From NCBI RefSeq assembly GCF_900269665.1, contig NZ_LT985361.1:3358802-3422801 (forward strand): a DNA stretch of 64,000 nt, written 5' to 3'. This document shows positions 34,917-43,988 of the stretch, one piece after another. This DNA comes from Nocardia suismassiliense. Its GTDB lineage: Bacteria; Actinomycetota; Actinomycetes; Mycobacteriales; Mycobacteriaceae. Each line of letters opens with the position of its first letter. The first letter of the stretch is position 1. The translations under genes and the position numbers were made by a program. The notes under the pieces were generated by a model, which was given only the letters and a program-made list of their open reading frames with translations, did no database searches and was not told the DNA's origin.

Positions 34917-36389
34917 CTAGCGCACGCCGTTGACGTCCTCGGTGCTGACGGCGAACCGGCCTGCCGACCACGCCATCGCGCGCCCGAACTGGTCGAAGCT
35001 GGTGCGATTGATATTGGCGAGGTTGTCGCAGCCCTGGTGGTAGCAGCGGTCGAGCATCTGGCCCTCGATACCGCCGAACAGCCGCACCCACTCCGCCGAT
35101 TTGAGGGTGTCCGAGCCGCCGTTGACGCCGCCCGCGGGAATGCCCGCCGTGATGAACGGGGCGTGGTCGGAGCGCCCGTCCAGGACCAGTCCGACGGTCG
35201 GCAGGTTTTGCCCGGCGAAGTACCCGTTGATCAGGGTGGAGATCTGGTCGGAGCCGGCCGGTGCCGGGCCGTTCGCCGTTTTGCCGTTGTACACCTGGCG
35301 CGCGAAGTTGTCCGAGCCGATCATTTCCGCGTTCAGATAAAGGGCGGTGTTCTTGCGCTGCTCGGGGGTCAATTGATCGATGTAGAACTGTGCGCCCGCA
35401 AGGCCCTTCTCCTCGGCCGCCCACCAGGCGAATCGCACCTTGTTGCGGATCTGGTCGCGGTACGGGGCCATGCGCAGGGCGGTCTCCAGCGTCATCACGG
35501 CGGAGGTGCCGTTGTCGTTGACGCCGGGGCCCGTGTCGACGGAGTCCAGGTGCGCGCCCATCACGATCATGTTGTCCGCGCGGCCGGTGGGGGTGTCGGC
35601 GATCAGGTTGTAGGTGTTGGTGAGTATCTCGTTGCCGCGCAGGTCGAGGGTGACCTGCACCGGCCCGGCGGCGACATCGGCCTGCAACTGCTCGGCTTCG
35701 CCCCGCGGCAGCGTCGCGGTGGGGATGCGGGCGTCGGCGGGCGGCACCATCCGGTAGCGCAGATTGAGCGTCGGGTCCGGCGCGTCGCCGTTCATCAGCA
35801 TGGCTGCGGCGCCGACCTCGGCGGCCACCAACTGTTTCTGGGTGATGAAACAGTCGCCCACCCGGACCAGCACGATCTTGCCGCGCACCTCGGCGTTCGC
35901 GTAATCGTCGACGGTGCAGCCGGTGTCCTTGCCCGTCGGCAGGCTCACCGCGGCGTTGAGACCGCCGTCGGGAGTGGAACGGGAGAATCGGGCGATCACC
36001 GGGTGCAGCGGGCGGGCTTGTGGCGCGGTCACCGAGCCGGTCTCGGCGCGAATGTCGTAGTCGGGGAAGCTGAATTGCTGCCGCGTCACCTGGTAACCGG
36101 CGGCGGTGAGGGCCGCAGTGAAGTACTGAGCGGTCGCCTCGTAGCCAGGGGAGCCCGATACTCGGTGTCCGCCGAAAGTCGTCGTGAGGTTCGCGAGGGC
36201 CGCGAGGTGTGGCCATGCGCCGTCGCCGGTGACCTCGGCGGCAAGGCGGTCGGCCAGGGCATTGGCACCGGTGTCGGCGGAGGCTGCCCCGGTGTGTCCG
36301 GCCAGCACTGCCGCGGCTGCCAGTAACACCGCGCCGGTCAGCGCAAAGGGCTTGCGCCGCATGAAAAGTCGGCGGGACAGTTGTGTCAT
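34917..36389 (-). CDS. Secreted M28-family zinc aminopeptidase
   Basis: This 490-residue exported peptidase has a signal peptide (MRRKPFALTGAVLLAAAAVL), a PA-insert region (about 145-220), and the co-catalytic zinc M28 domain: GAHLDSV, NDNGTSA, AAEEKGL and DHAPF. Its ATG overlaps the stop of the KS/NRPS gene (ATGA), so it is coupled to the biosynthetic gene. A secreted peptidase inside such an operon may remove a prodrug group, trim the product or provide resistance. AGGAG precedes the ATG. Confidence 0.9.
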   Translation of the reverse strand: MTQLSRRLFMRRKPFALTGAVLLAAAAVLAGHTGAASADTGANALADRLAAEVTGDGAWPHLAALANLTTTFGGHRVSGSPGYEATAQYFTAALTAAGYQVTRQQFSFPDYDIRAETGSVTAPQARPLHPVIARFSRSTPDGGLNAAVSLPTGKDTGCTVDDYANAEVRGKIVLVRVGDCFITQKQLVAAEVGAAAMLMNGDAPDPTLNLRYRMVPPADARIPTATLPRGEAEQLQADVAAGPVQVTLDLRGNEILTNTYNLIADTPTGRADNMIVMGAHLDSVDTGPGVNDNGTSAVMTLETALRMAPYRDQIRNKVRFAWWAAEEKGLAGAQFYIDQLTPEQRKNTALYLNAEMIGSDNFARQVYNGKTANGPAPAGSDQISTLINGYFAGQNLPTVGLVLDGRSDHAPFITAGIPAGGVNGGSDTLKSAEWVRLFGGIEGQMLDRCYHQGCDNLANINRTSFDQFGRAMAWSAGRFAVSTEDVNGVR

Positions 36390-39300
36390 CTGGCAACTCC
36401 TGTGTTCTGGTGACTCGGTGTGACAGGCACGGCCGAGGCCGCGCCGAAGGCTTCCGCGAGCGTGAGAATGCGCTCGGGGGTGAACAATTCGCCGCTGTAG
36501 CGCCACTGCACCCGGACCCGGTCGGCGACGAGTCTCGGATAGACCTCGATCGCGGCGGGCCTCGGCATATCGGCGGGCCGGTCGCGGCCGACGAGTTCGT
36601 TGTCGGCACCGGTCAGCGCACCGTCCCGCTCGTCGGACAGGAAAGCGGGTGTGCCCCAGAAGGAGAACAGCACGTCCGGTGTCGGGATCTGATCCAGTGC
36701 GGTGCGCACGGCGGCCTCGGGGTGGAACCTGCGCAGGGGTTCGAAGTCGAAACCGCGTCCGGGCACCGAGCGCAGCTGTGCCGCGACGAAGGCGGCGTGG
36801 TCGGCCGGGGTGCGGCGGCCCGGTAGGCCGAGGGCGAAGGGATAGGTCGTGTTGAAGAAGCCGACGGTGCGGCCGAGATCGAGGTCGTCGAACAGCTCTT
36901 CGCGGCCGTGGCCGACCAGTTGGACGGCGATCTCGCCGCCGCGCACGTCGAGCCAGTGCTGCATCGCGACGCCGAGTGCGGCCAGCAGGTGTTCCGAGCG
37001 GCTGAGGCCGGAAACCGGTCCGGGGGCAGGGAATTCGGTGACCAGCTCGCCGGTGTTGCCCTCGATACCGAACGAGTCGCCGGTCACGGGGCGTAGTTGC
37101 ATGCCGTCGCCCCAGGTGCGGTCCAGCCAGTAGCCGGCCTCCAGGGTGTCCGGGCGGGTACGGACCAGTTCGGCGAGTCGGCGTGCCCACTCGAAGTAGC
37201 TCGCGCTGGGCGTGGGCAGTTCGGCGGTGCTGGTTCCGGCGAGGAGGGCCGAAAGGTCTTCGGTCAGTACGTTCCACGAGTAGAGATCGACCATCGTGTG
37301 GTGAATTACCAGCACGAGCTGGTCGTCGTATCCCGCCGGGGTGTGGAACATGCCCGCTCGGCATACCGGGCCGTCGGACAGGCTCAAGGTGCTGTGCAGG
37401 TCGGTGGCCGTGTGGTGGATCTGGAGCTCGAGATCGACGGGATCGGCTGCGGTGAGGTCGAATTCGGTGATTGCCGGGGGTGCTCCGGTAGTCAGAAGTT
37501 GCCATTTGGCTTCGACCGAGCGCAGTTGGGCGTGGAGGACGGGGTGTCGGTCCGCTAGGGCCTGCACTGCGCGTTCGACGGTGGCGGTGTCGATGTCGCG
37601 GCGCAAGGTGTAGCGCACGCCGTGGTTCCAATAGTCCGGGTTGGGCACGCCGCGGCCGAGGAACTCGAGCTGCGGTGGGGTCGGGTCGACCTTGGTGTGC
37701 GCTTGCACTTCGGCCGGGGCCGGTGCGGTTGTGACGGAACCGGTTTCGCGCTCGGGGATGGTCTCGGCCACCGCGGCGACCGTTCTGAGCCGGAGAATGG
37801 CCCGGGGCCGCAGGGGTATTCCGGTGGTGCCTGCCTCGGCGGCGATGGCGATCGCGGAGATCGAGTCCCCGCCGAGATCGAAGAAGTCGTCCTCGATGCC
37901 GACTCGGTCGCGCCGTAGGTAGCGTGACCACAGCTCGCAGAGCTGTTCTTGCAGAGCAGTATTCGGTGCGACGTGTGCGGTGGCCGTCGACGTGTCGGTG
38001 CCCTGTGCTGTGGCAGGAAGCTGTCGTGCTGGTGGTGCGATACCGATCGACAGCGTGTGCACCGGCGTGTTCGGATCCAGCGCCGCCAGACGGTCCAGCA
38101 GTGCGTGGTACGAGTCGAACCAGGCGTGGATCGTGTCGGCGCGGAACATTGTCGGGTCGTACTGCACCCGGCATCGGAGCTGACTGCCGTACTCCAGCAC
38201 GGTGACGGCGATGGGGAACGCCGCGCCGCCTTGTCCGACATCGAGTAGCTCCACCGCCGGACCACCGGTGCCCAGCTGTCGCAGTGGCTCGACGCCGCTG
38301 GTGACGGTGAACATGGTGGCCGCGAGCGGGTCCGCGGAGTTGGGGCGCGCTATTCGTCGGAGTCGGTCGGTGGGCAGGTCCTGGTGGTCGAGGGCTTGCA
38401 GCGAGGCGGTGCGGACCGCGGTGAGCAAGGCGGTGATCGACTGTTCGGGCTGCACTGTCGCCCGTACGACGAGGGTGGTGGCGTAGTTGCCCACCACCGG
38501 CTCATCGATCGGCTTGCGCCCGGCTGCGGGCACCGCCACGCAGACATCCTGCTCGCCGGTGAGCTGCCCGAGCAGTGTCATCCAGGCCGTCAGCAGCACC
38601 GTGTGCAGGGTGCAGCGCTCGCGTCGGGCGAGTTCGCGCAGCCGGGTGGCGCGGTCGCTGTCGATGGGCAGCGCTGATTCTTTCGTGCCGCCCGAGGTTT
38701 CGCCGGCATTCTGATCGACCGGCAAAGGGATGTAGCGCGTGCCGGACAGGTACTCCGACCAGAAGGTGGTGAGCTCGGCTCCGGCCGGACCGTCCAGGAG
38801 CGCTTGCTGATCGGTGACGTAATCGAGGTAGCGGCGCTCCGGTATGGGCAATGTGGCTGGCTCGCCGCTCAATTCGGCGAACAGCAGACGCCACGACCAA
38901 CCGTCGACGAACAGATGATGGAAAGTGAGGAGCAGGATCTGTTGGTCGCCGTCCCGGAACCGGGCTCGCACCAGCTGATATCGGCCAGGTGGACCATCGG
39001 GAGGTAGCGGCTCGGCGACCAGCTCTCGTAGTCGGTCCAGCAGTTCCGGCCGGGCCTCGGCCGCGGGGTGATCGGTCAGCTCGAGCACCGTCTCGGCGAG
39101 CGTTACGCGGGTTTCGTCCGCAGGAGTGACTATCTGGCGTGGGCCGGTGGGGGAGTTGATGATCCGGGTGCGCAGCATCGGATGCCTTGCCACGACAGCC
39201 TGTAGACGCGCGGTAAGCGCTTCGGTGTCGACCGCTCCGTCGAGTAGTAGGGCGGCGGGCACGTTGTAAGCGCCGGTGTCGGGGTCGAGCTGATCGGCGG

Positions 39301-41938
39301 CCCAGATCGCCAGCTGCTGTCCGGACAGTGGTCCTTCGTCGGGCGGCGGAGCGTTGTCGGTGAGCGGAATGCTGGTTTCGGGGACGGCCGTCGCCTCGTT
39401 ATCCGTTGGGGTGGAGGCAGTCTCGCCCACCAGCTCAGCGACGGCGGCTGCGGTTCCGGCCAGGTCCGGGTAGTCGTAGAGGTCGAGCACCCCGAGATCC
39501 GTGCCGAACCGTTCGTTGATCCGGGCCACCAGCTGTGCCCCGTTGAGCGAAGTGCCGCCGATGTCGAAGAAGTCGTCCGACGAAACCACTTCAGGCTCCT
39601 TGAGTACCTCTCTGGCCAGGGCGAGCACGATGTCGGCAACGGATTCGACAGGGGCGGAGTCCAGTGGCGTCGGTGCGGCAGCAATCGAGGTTGCCGATGC
39701 GGTGGTTGGGGCTACTGGCGCGGCGGATGTGGTAGTCGTCGATGCGCCTGATACCGCGGCCATCGAGGTGTCGGCAGTCGGCGTGCCGCCAGGGGCGGTA
39801 GGTTCGGCGATGGTCGGCCAGCAGTGCACTTCGGACAGCGGTGCGACAGGGAGTTCGAGCCGACGACGCGGCGCTCGCCCGAGCACTCGCCGCCAATCTA
39901 CTTGGTGCCCCGCAAGGTACAGCTGACAGAGTGCGTGCGCCGGAGTCGATGCGACCGTGGCGGCGGGTTCGGCGGCTAGCAATGCCGACAACGCGCTGCC
40001 GGGCGCGAGATCTACGATCACCGGGTCGGTCAGACCGGCCAGGACCGTGCGCAGCGTCTCGGCGTTCGGCGGCGTCGGTGTGCCGGGATCGGCTGCCAGT
40101 GCGGCAGACAGGTCGTCGTCACCACGAAGGACCCGAGCTGCTGTCGCACCGGCGCCGTGGGACAGCAGCAGATCGGCCGTGATCCCAGCGTCGGTGAGGA
40201 TTCGATGCGCACCGAGCAGCCAGACCAGTCCACGCTGCGCGGGCGTCCAATCCTGCGCTGCCACCTGGCTTTCGGCCTCGGTGACGACGTCGGCGAATCC
40301 AGGGAACGCGGTGGCGACGGTCAGCAGGTCCTCGGCCGACACGCCAGTTGGGTCGCCGAGCGCGACAACCACCGGAGCCGGGTCCGGCGGTGCCGACCGG
40401 TCCTCGGGCGGCGCGGCCAAGCTGTCCGTGAGCCGGTCGAGCAGCTCCTTCGCATCGTGCACCAGCCAGGCGTGCCGGTGCGCGAAATGCGCACGCCCGA
40501 CCGACAACACCGCCGCGGCGGCGGCCAGATCGAAGCCGGCCGGATCCGCCGCCACCTGATCGTGCAGACGTTGAACCTGAGCACGCAAGCCCGCACTGTC
40601 ACGTGCCGACAGCACGATGACCTGAGCACCAGGCGCCGCAACGTCCATGTCCGGCAACGAATCCGGGGCCGCGACGATGACATGCGCGTTGGTGCCGCTC
40701 AGCCCGAAACTGCTGACGGCGGCGTAGCGCGGGCTCGTCGACGGCCACGGCTCGCGACGATCGGCGAGCCGCAACGGCGCTGAAGCGAGGTCCAGCAACG
40801 GATTCGGCTGCTCGAAGTGCGCTGTCGGGAATATCTCTTCTGCCCGGAACTGGGCGATGATGCGGACCAGTCCCGCGAACCCGGCCATACAACCGAGGTG
40901 GCCGACGTTCGCCTTGACCGAGGAGACCGCAGGACCACGGCCCTCGATCCCGGCATACGCATCGATCAGCCCCTGGATCTCGATCGGATCCCCGATCTTC
41001 GTGCCGGTGCCGTGCGCCTCGACGTAACCGATTGCCCCAGCGGCGATTCCGGCATCGCGCAGTGCCGCGGTGATGACCTCGGTCTGCGCCTGCGGGCTGG
41101 GCGCGGTGAGTCCGGCACCGCGTCGCGCGTCCTGGTTGACCGCGCTACCGCGCAGCACCGCATACACGGTGTCTCCGTCACGCAGGGCGTCGTCGAGCCG
41201 TTTGAGCAGAACGAACCCGCCGCCCTCGCCGTAGGTGGTGCCATCGGCGCTCGCGTCGAACGGTCGGCACCGATCCACCGCGGACAGCACACCCATGCCG
41301 TCGCTACCGTGCTGCGGGAGTGCGCCGAGCACCAGTTCATATCCGCCGACCAGGGCCGAATCGCATTCTCCGCGTGCGATTTTCCAGCGCGCTTCGTGCA
41401 GTGCGACCAGGAACGACGAGCAAGCGGTGTCCACCACCTGCGCCGCGCCACGCAGATCCAGGTGGTAGGCGATCCGCCCGGCGGCGTAGGCGTGCAGGCT
41501 GCCGGTGGTAGCCGGACCGAGCCTGCGGTCCGCGGCGGGCAGCAGATCGGACAGGCTCGGGTGCGGCCCGCCGTAGCCGCCGACCACCACTGCGGTATTC
41601 GTCCCGGCCAGTTCAGCCTGCGCATAACCCGCATGCCCGATGGCGCGGCACGCCAGCTGGAGCATGCGCCGCTGCCTCGGATCTATCAGTTCGGCTTCGG
41701 CTTTGGACAGGCCGAAGTAGCGGTAGTCGAATCCGGTGATGTCGTCGAGCCAGCCGCCGTCGCGGTCGGTCGCCGACCGGGTCACGCCGGTGGCCGCGGC
41801 CCGCGTCTCCGGGAAGCGGCGCATGGCGTCGCGACCGTGCCGCAGCAGGGCGGTCAGCGATTCCCAGTCGGCGCAGCCGGGTAGCTCGAAGGCGACGCCG
41901 ATCACGGCGACCGCCGGGGTATCCTCGCCGGTTCTCAT
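36386..41938 (-). CDS. Hybrid PKS-NRPS, KS-(degenerate AT)-PCP-C-PCP-C
   Basis: This 1850-residue megasynthase has a KS (about 8-430; DTACSS Cys173, EAHGTGT, NVGHLG), then a shrunken AT-like stretch (about 440-730) whose GHSxGE motif is LSHGAGAT, so it is probably inactive. PCP1 follows (GGTSLNG, Ser797), then C1 (HHLFVDG, His1008), PCP2 (GGDSISA, Ser1359) and C2 (HHTMVDL, His1547; the last Gly is Leu). There are no A, KR or TE domains; A domains come from other proteins. Its ATG overlaps the MFS stop (ATGA). The extra N-terminal frame up to 43261 is a shadow of the exporter. Product extension must use malonyl from FabD or an AT supplied in trans. Confidence 0.9.
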   Translation of the reverse strand: MRTGEDTPAVAVIGVAFELPGCADWESLTALLRHGRDAMRRFPETRAAATGVTRSATDRDGGWLDDITGFDYRYFGLSKAEAELIDPRQRRMLQLACRAIGHAGYAQAELAGTNTAVVVGGYGGPHPSLSDLLPAADRRLGPATTGSLHAYAAGRIAYHLDLRGAAQVVDTACSSFLVALHEARWKIARGECDSALVGGYELVLGALPQHGSDGMGVLSAVDRCRPFDASADGTTYGEGGGFVLLKRLDDALRDGDTVYAVLRGSAVNQDARRGAGLTAPSPQAQTEVITAALRDAGIAAGAIGYVEAHGTGTKIGDPIEIQGLIDAYAGIEGRGPAVSSVKANVGHLGCMAGFAGLVRIIAQFRAEEIFPTAHFEQPNPLLDLASAPLRLADRREPWPSTSPRYAAVSSFGLSGTNAHVIVAAPDSLPDMDVAAPGAQVIVLSARDSAGLRAQVQRLHDQVAADPAGFDLAAAAAVLSVGRAHFAHRHAWLVHDAKELLDRLTDSLAAPPEDRSAPPDPAPVVVALGDPTGVSAEDLLTVATAFPGFADVVTEAESQVAAQDWTPAQRGLVWLLGAHRILTDAGITADLLLSHGAGATAARVLRGDDDLSAALAADPGTPTPPNAETLRTVLAGLTDPVIVDLAPGSALSALLAAEPAATVASTPAHALCQLYLAGHQVDWRRVLGRAPRRRLELPVAPLSEVHCWPTIAEPTAPGGTPTADTSMAAVSGASTTTTSAAPVAPTTASATSIAAAPTPLDSAPVESVADIVLALAREVLKEPEVVSSDDFFDIGGTSLNGAQLVARINERFGTDLGVLDLYDYPDLAGTAAAVAELVGETASTPTDNEATAVPETSIPLTDNAPPPDEGPLSGQQLAIWAADQLDPDTGAYNVPAALLLDGAVDTEALTARLQAVVARHPMLRTRIINSPTGPRQIVTPADETRVTLAETVLELTDHPAAEARPELLDRLRELVAEPLPPDGPPGRYQLVRARFRDGDQQILLLTFHHLFVDGWSWRLLFAELSGEPATLPIPERRYLDYVTDQQALLDGPAGAELTTFWSEYLSGTRYIPLPVDQNAGETSGGTKESALPIDSDRATRLRELARRERCTLHTVLLTAWMTLLGQLTGEQDVCVAVPAAGRKPIDEPVVGNYATTLVVRATVQPEQSITALLTAVRTASLQALDHQDLPTDRLRRIARPNSADPLAATMFTVTSGVEPLRQLGTGGPAVELLDVGQGGAAFPIAVTVLEYGSQLRCRVQYDPTMFRADTIHAWFDSYHALLDRLAALDPNTPVHTLSIGIAPPARQLPATAQGTDTSTATAHVAPNTALQEQLCELWSRYLRRDRVGIEDDFFDLGGDSISAIAIAAEAGTTGIPLRPRAILRLRTVAAVAETIPERETGSVTTAPAPAEVQAHTKVDPTPPQLEFLGRGVPNPDYWNHGVRYTLRRDIDTATVERAVQALADRHPVLHAQLRSVEAKWQLLTTGAPPAITEFDLTAADPVDLELQIHHTATDLHSTLSLSDGPVCRAGMFHTPAGYDDQLVLVIHHTMVDLYSWNVLTEDLSALLAGTSTAELPTPSASYFEWARRLAELVRTRPDTLEAGYWLDRTWGDGMQLRPVTGDSFGIEGNTGELVTEFPAPGPVSGLSRSEHLLAALGVAMQHWLDVRGGEIAVQLVGHGREELFDDLDLGRTVGFFNTTYPFALGLPGRRTPADHAAFVAAQLRSVPGRGFDFEPLRRFHPEAAVRTALDQIPTPDVLFSFWGTPAFLSDERDGALTGADNELVGRDRPADMPRPAAIEVYPRLVADRVRVQWRYSGELFTPERILTLAEAFGAASAVPVTPSHQNTGVAR

Positions 41939-43152
41939 AGCCGTGTCACCTCTTTCTCGGTGGTCATCGCCCGGACGTCGGGCAGCGCGATAATCGCCAG
42001 GTTCACCACCGCGACCAGGACAGCCATGGTCAGCAGGGGTACGGCGTTGCCGGTCACCGCGGCGATCGGGGCGGCGACGGCCATGCCGAGCGGGCGGGCG
42101 GCGAAGGAGAGCAGCGCGTCGTAGGAATCGGCGCGGGCCAGGGCCTCCGGTGGGAACTGTTGCTGCATCGTGGTCTGCCACAGCGTGTTCAGCAGCCCGA
42201 CCCCGAGCATGGCGGCACCGTAGGCGAGCGCGTCGACCCAGCCCGGCGCCAGCGCGGCGAAACTGATCATCGGCAAGGCGAACAGCGCGCCGCACGCCGA
42301 GGTCACCACCAGCGGACGCCGCACCCGCAGCCGCGGCGCGACCAGCGCGCCGATCACCAGCCCGGCCATGCCTGCCTGATAGATCAGCACCCAGGACAAC
42401 TCGCCGCCCAGTGAATGCACGGCGATCAGCGGGCCGAGCGTCATGAGCACGCCCGCAGTGAGATTCGAGACGCCGTGCCCGATCAGGTTGGACCAGAACC
42501 ACGGTCGGCTGCGCACCTCGAGCCAGCCGTCGGCGAGCTGCCGGAAGAAGGTCACCGGATGCTCGACCACCGGGCGCGGCGCGATCCGGAGCCGGCCGAG
42601 GGTGCAGGCGGCCACCACGAACAACGCGGCCGTGACGACGAATGTCCAACCGGGACCGACGGTTACCGCGAGCACACCGGCTACACCGGGCCCGGCGACC
42701 AGGGTGACGCCGCGCACCACGCCGAGGTAACCGTTGGCGCGCAACCGATGTTCCTGCGGAACCGTCGCGATGACGAGCGGCGACATCGTCGGGGTACCGA
42801 AGGCGACGCCGATGCCGGTGATCGCCGAGAGAATCACCAGATCGGTGATTCGCACGATCCCGCACAGCAATTCGATGCCGATGACCAGTTGGGCCAGCCC
42901 CCGCGTCATGTCCGCGGCGAAGGCCACCTTCTGCGGCGCGAACCGGTCGGCGAGCACTCCGCCGATCGGCAGCAGCAGCAACTGCGGCGCCAGCTCGGCG
43001 GCGAGCACGAGGCCGAGATCGCCCGCCCGGCCGGTGGCGTCGAGCACCGCGAGGGTGAGCGCCATCGGCACCAGCGCGGTGGCCAGGAACGACAGCGTGC
43101 GCCCGAGCAGTAACCGGCCGAAGCCGGGTATCTGCGCCATGGTCTTCCTCAT
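41935..43152 (-). CDS. MFS exporter
   Basis: This 405-residue transporter of the enterobactin-exporter (EntS-like) group has 12 predicted membrane segments and the MFS A motif GGVLADRFAPQKVAFAADM. It probably exports the product of the operon. Its start overlaps the thioesterase stop (ATGA at 43149-43152); an internal ATG at 43140 with GGAAG upstream is an alternative. The stop overlaps the megasynthase start, so the three genes are co-translated. Confidence 0.87.
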   Translation of the reverse strand: MRKTMAQIPGFGRLLLGRTLSFLATALVPMALTLAVLDATGRAGDLGLVLAAELAPQLLLLPIGGVLADRFAPQKVAFAADMTRGLAQLVIGIELLCGIVRITDLVILSAITGIGVAFGTPTMSPLVIATVPQEHRLRANGYLGVVRGVTLVAGPGVAGVLAVTVGPGWTFVVTAALFVVAACTLGRLRIAPRPVVEHPVTFFRQLADGWLEVRSRPWFWSNLIGHGVSNLTAGVLMTLGPLIAVHSLGGELSWVLIYQAGMAGLVIGALVAPRLRVRRPLVVTSACGALFALPMISFAALAPGWVDALAYGAAMLGVGLLNTLWQTTMQQQFPPEALARADSYDALLSFAARPLGMAVAAPIAAVTGNAVPLLTMAVLVAVVNLAIIALPDVRAMTTEKEVTRL

Positions 43153-43922
43153 TCGCACGCTCCGCGCTGCGCCGCGAACGGCTCGGAAAGGTGCCGTAGC
43201 AACGCCTCCGGTGCGCTGAGGAAGTCGTAGTGGCCGCCCGCGACCACCGGGAACCGGACATCGGCGCCGTAGTGCTGCCAACCGCGCAGCTCGTCCGGGG
43301 TGACCTCGGGGTCGTCGGACCAGTGCAGCACGGTGATGGGGAACGGCACCTCGATGGGTGTCGCTCTGCGATAGACCCGATTGGCCGCCAGGTCCTCGCG
43401 CAGAATGGCTAGACCGAGCTCGATCAACTGCGGCTGCACCTGTCCGCCGCGGGTGAGGGTGAGGAACTCCAGTTCCGCGCGCAGTTCGTCATCGGACATG
43501 TCCAGGAAGCGATCGTGCGGGCAGTCGTGCGGCGCCACCTGGGCGGAGACGAAGAGCCGCTGCGGAATCGGCAGCCCGCGCTCGGCGAGCAGCCGCGCGG
43601 TTTCGAAGGCGGGTAACGCCCCGGCGCAATGCCCGAAGAAGGCGAACGGCCGATCCAGATGCGGCAGTAGCGATTCCGCGAGCGCCTCGGCCAGCGCCGC
43701 ATAGGTGCCGTAATGCCCTTCGCGCAGCCGGTTTTCCCGGCCCGGTAGCTGGATGGCGCAGATCTCGATGCCACCGATGCGCCGCGGCCACTGGTTGAAC
43801 ATGGATCCGCCGACCCCCGAGTACGGGAAGCAGAAAATTCGCGCCGTCGCGTCCTGGTCGGGTAGGCGGAGCAGCCAGCGGGTCATGGGTGCGGCATCGT
43901 GCAGGGTGGTCTCGGACGTCAC
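43149..43922 (-). CDS. Type II thioesterase with Cys nucleophile
   Basis: This 257-residue alpha/beta hydrolase of the NRPS/PKS type II thioesterase family has the N-terminal FCFPYSGVGGSMFNQW, the nucleophile elbow FGHCAG with Cys99 in place of the usual Ser (codon TGC), Asp in FLDMSDDE/SDDPEV and the C-terminal GGHYDFL His. Third gene of the operon, after A-PCP and P450. In nikkomycin-like sets the thioesterase releases the hydroxylated amino acid from the PCP; here the same role is likely, or editing. Confidence 0.88.
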   Translation of the reverse strand: MTSETTLHDAAPMTRWLLRLPDQDATARIFCFPYSGVGGSMFNQWPRRIGGIEICAIQLPGRENRLREGHYGTYAALAEALAESLLPHLDRPFAFFGHCAGALPAFETARLLAERGLPIPQRLFVSAQVAPHDCPHDRFLDMSDDELRAELEFLTLTRGGQVQPQLIELGLAILREDLAANRVYRRATPIEVPFPITVLHWSDDPEVTPDELRGWQHYGADVRFPVVAGGHYDFLSAPEALLRHLSEPFAAQRGACE

Positions 43923-43988
43923 TGAGTTACATCCCTTCGTCGTGGCACTGAGGGTTTTGTTGTGGCGCTATGGTTTTCGCCGGACCGC

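Noticed and set aside
34897..36609. N-terminal extension of the KAS III frame
   Set aside because: Overlaps the M28 peptidase gene in another frame; the sequence there is Arg/Pro-rich shadow.
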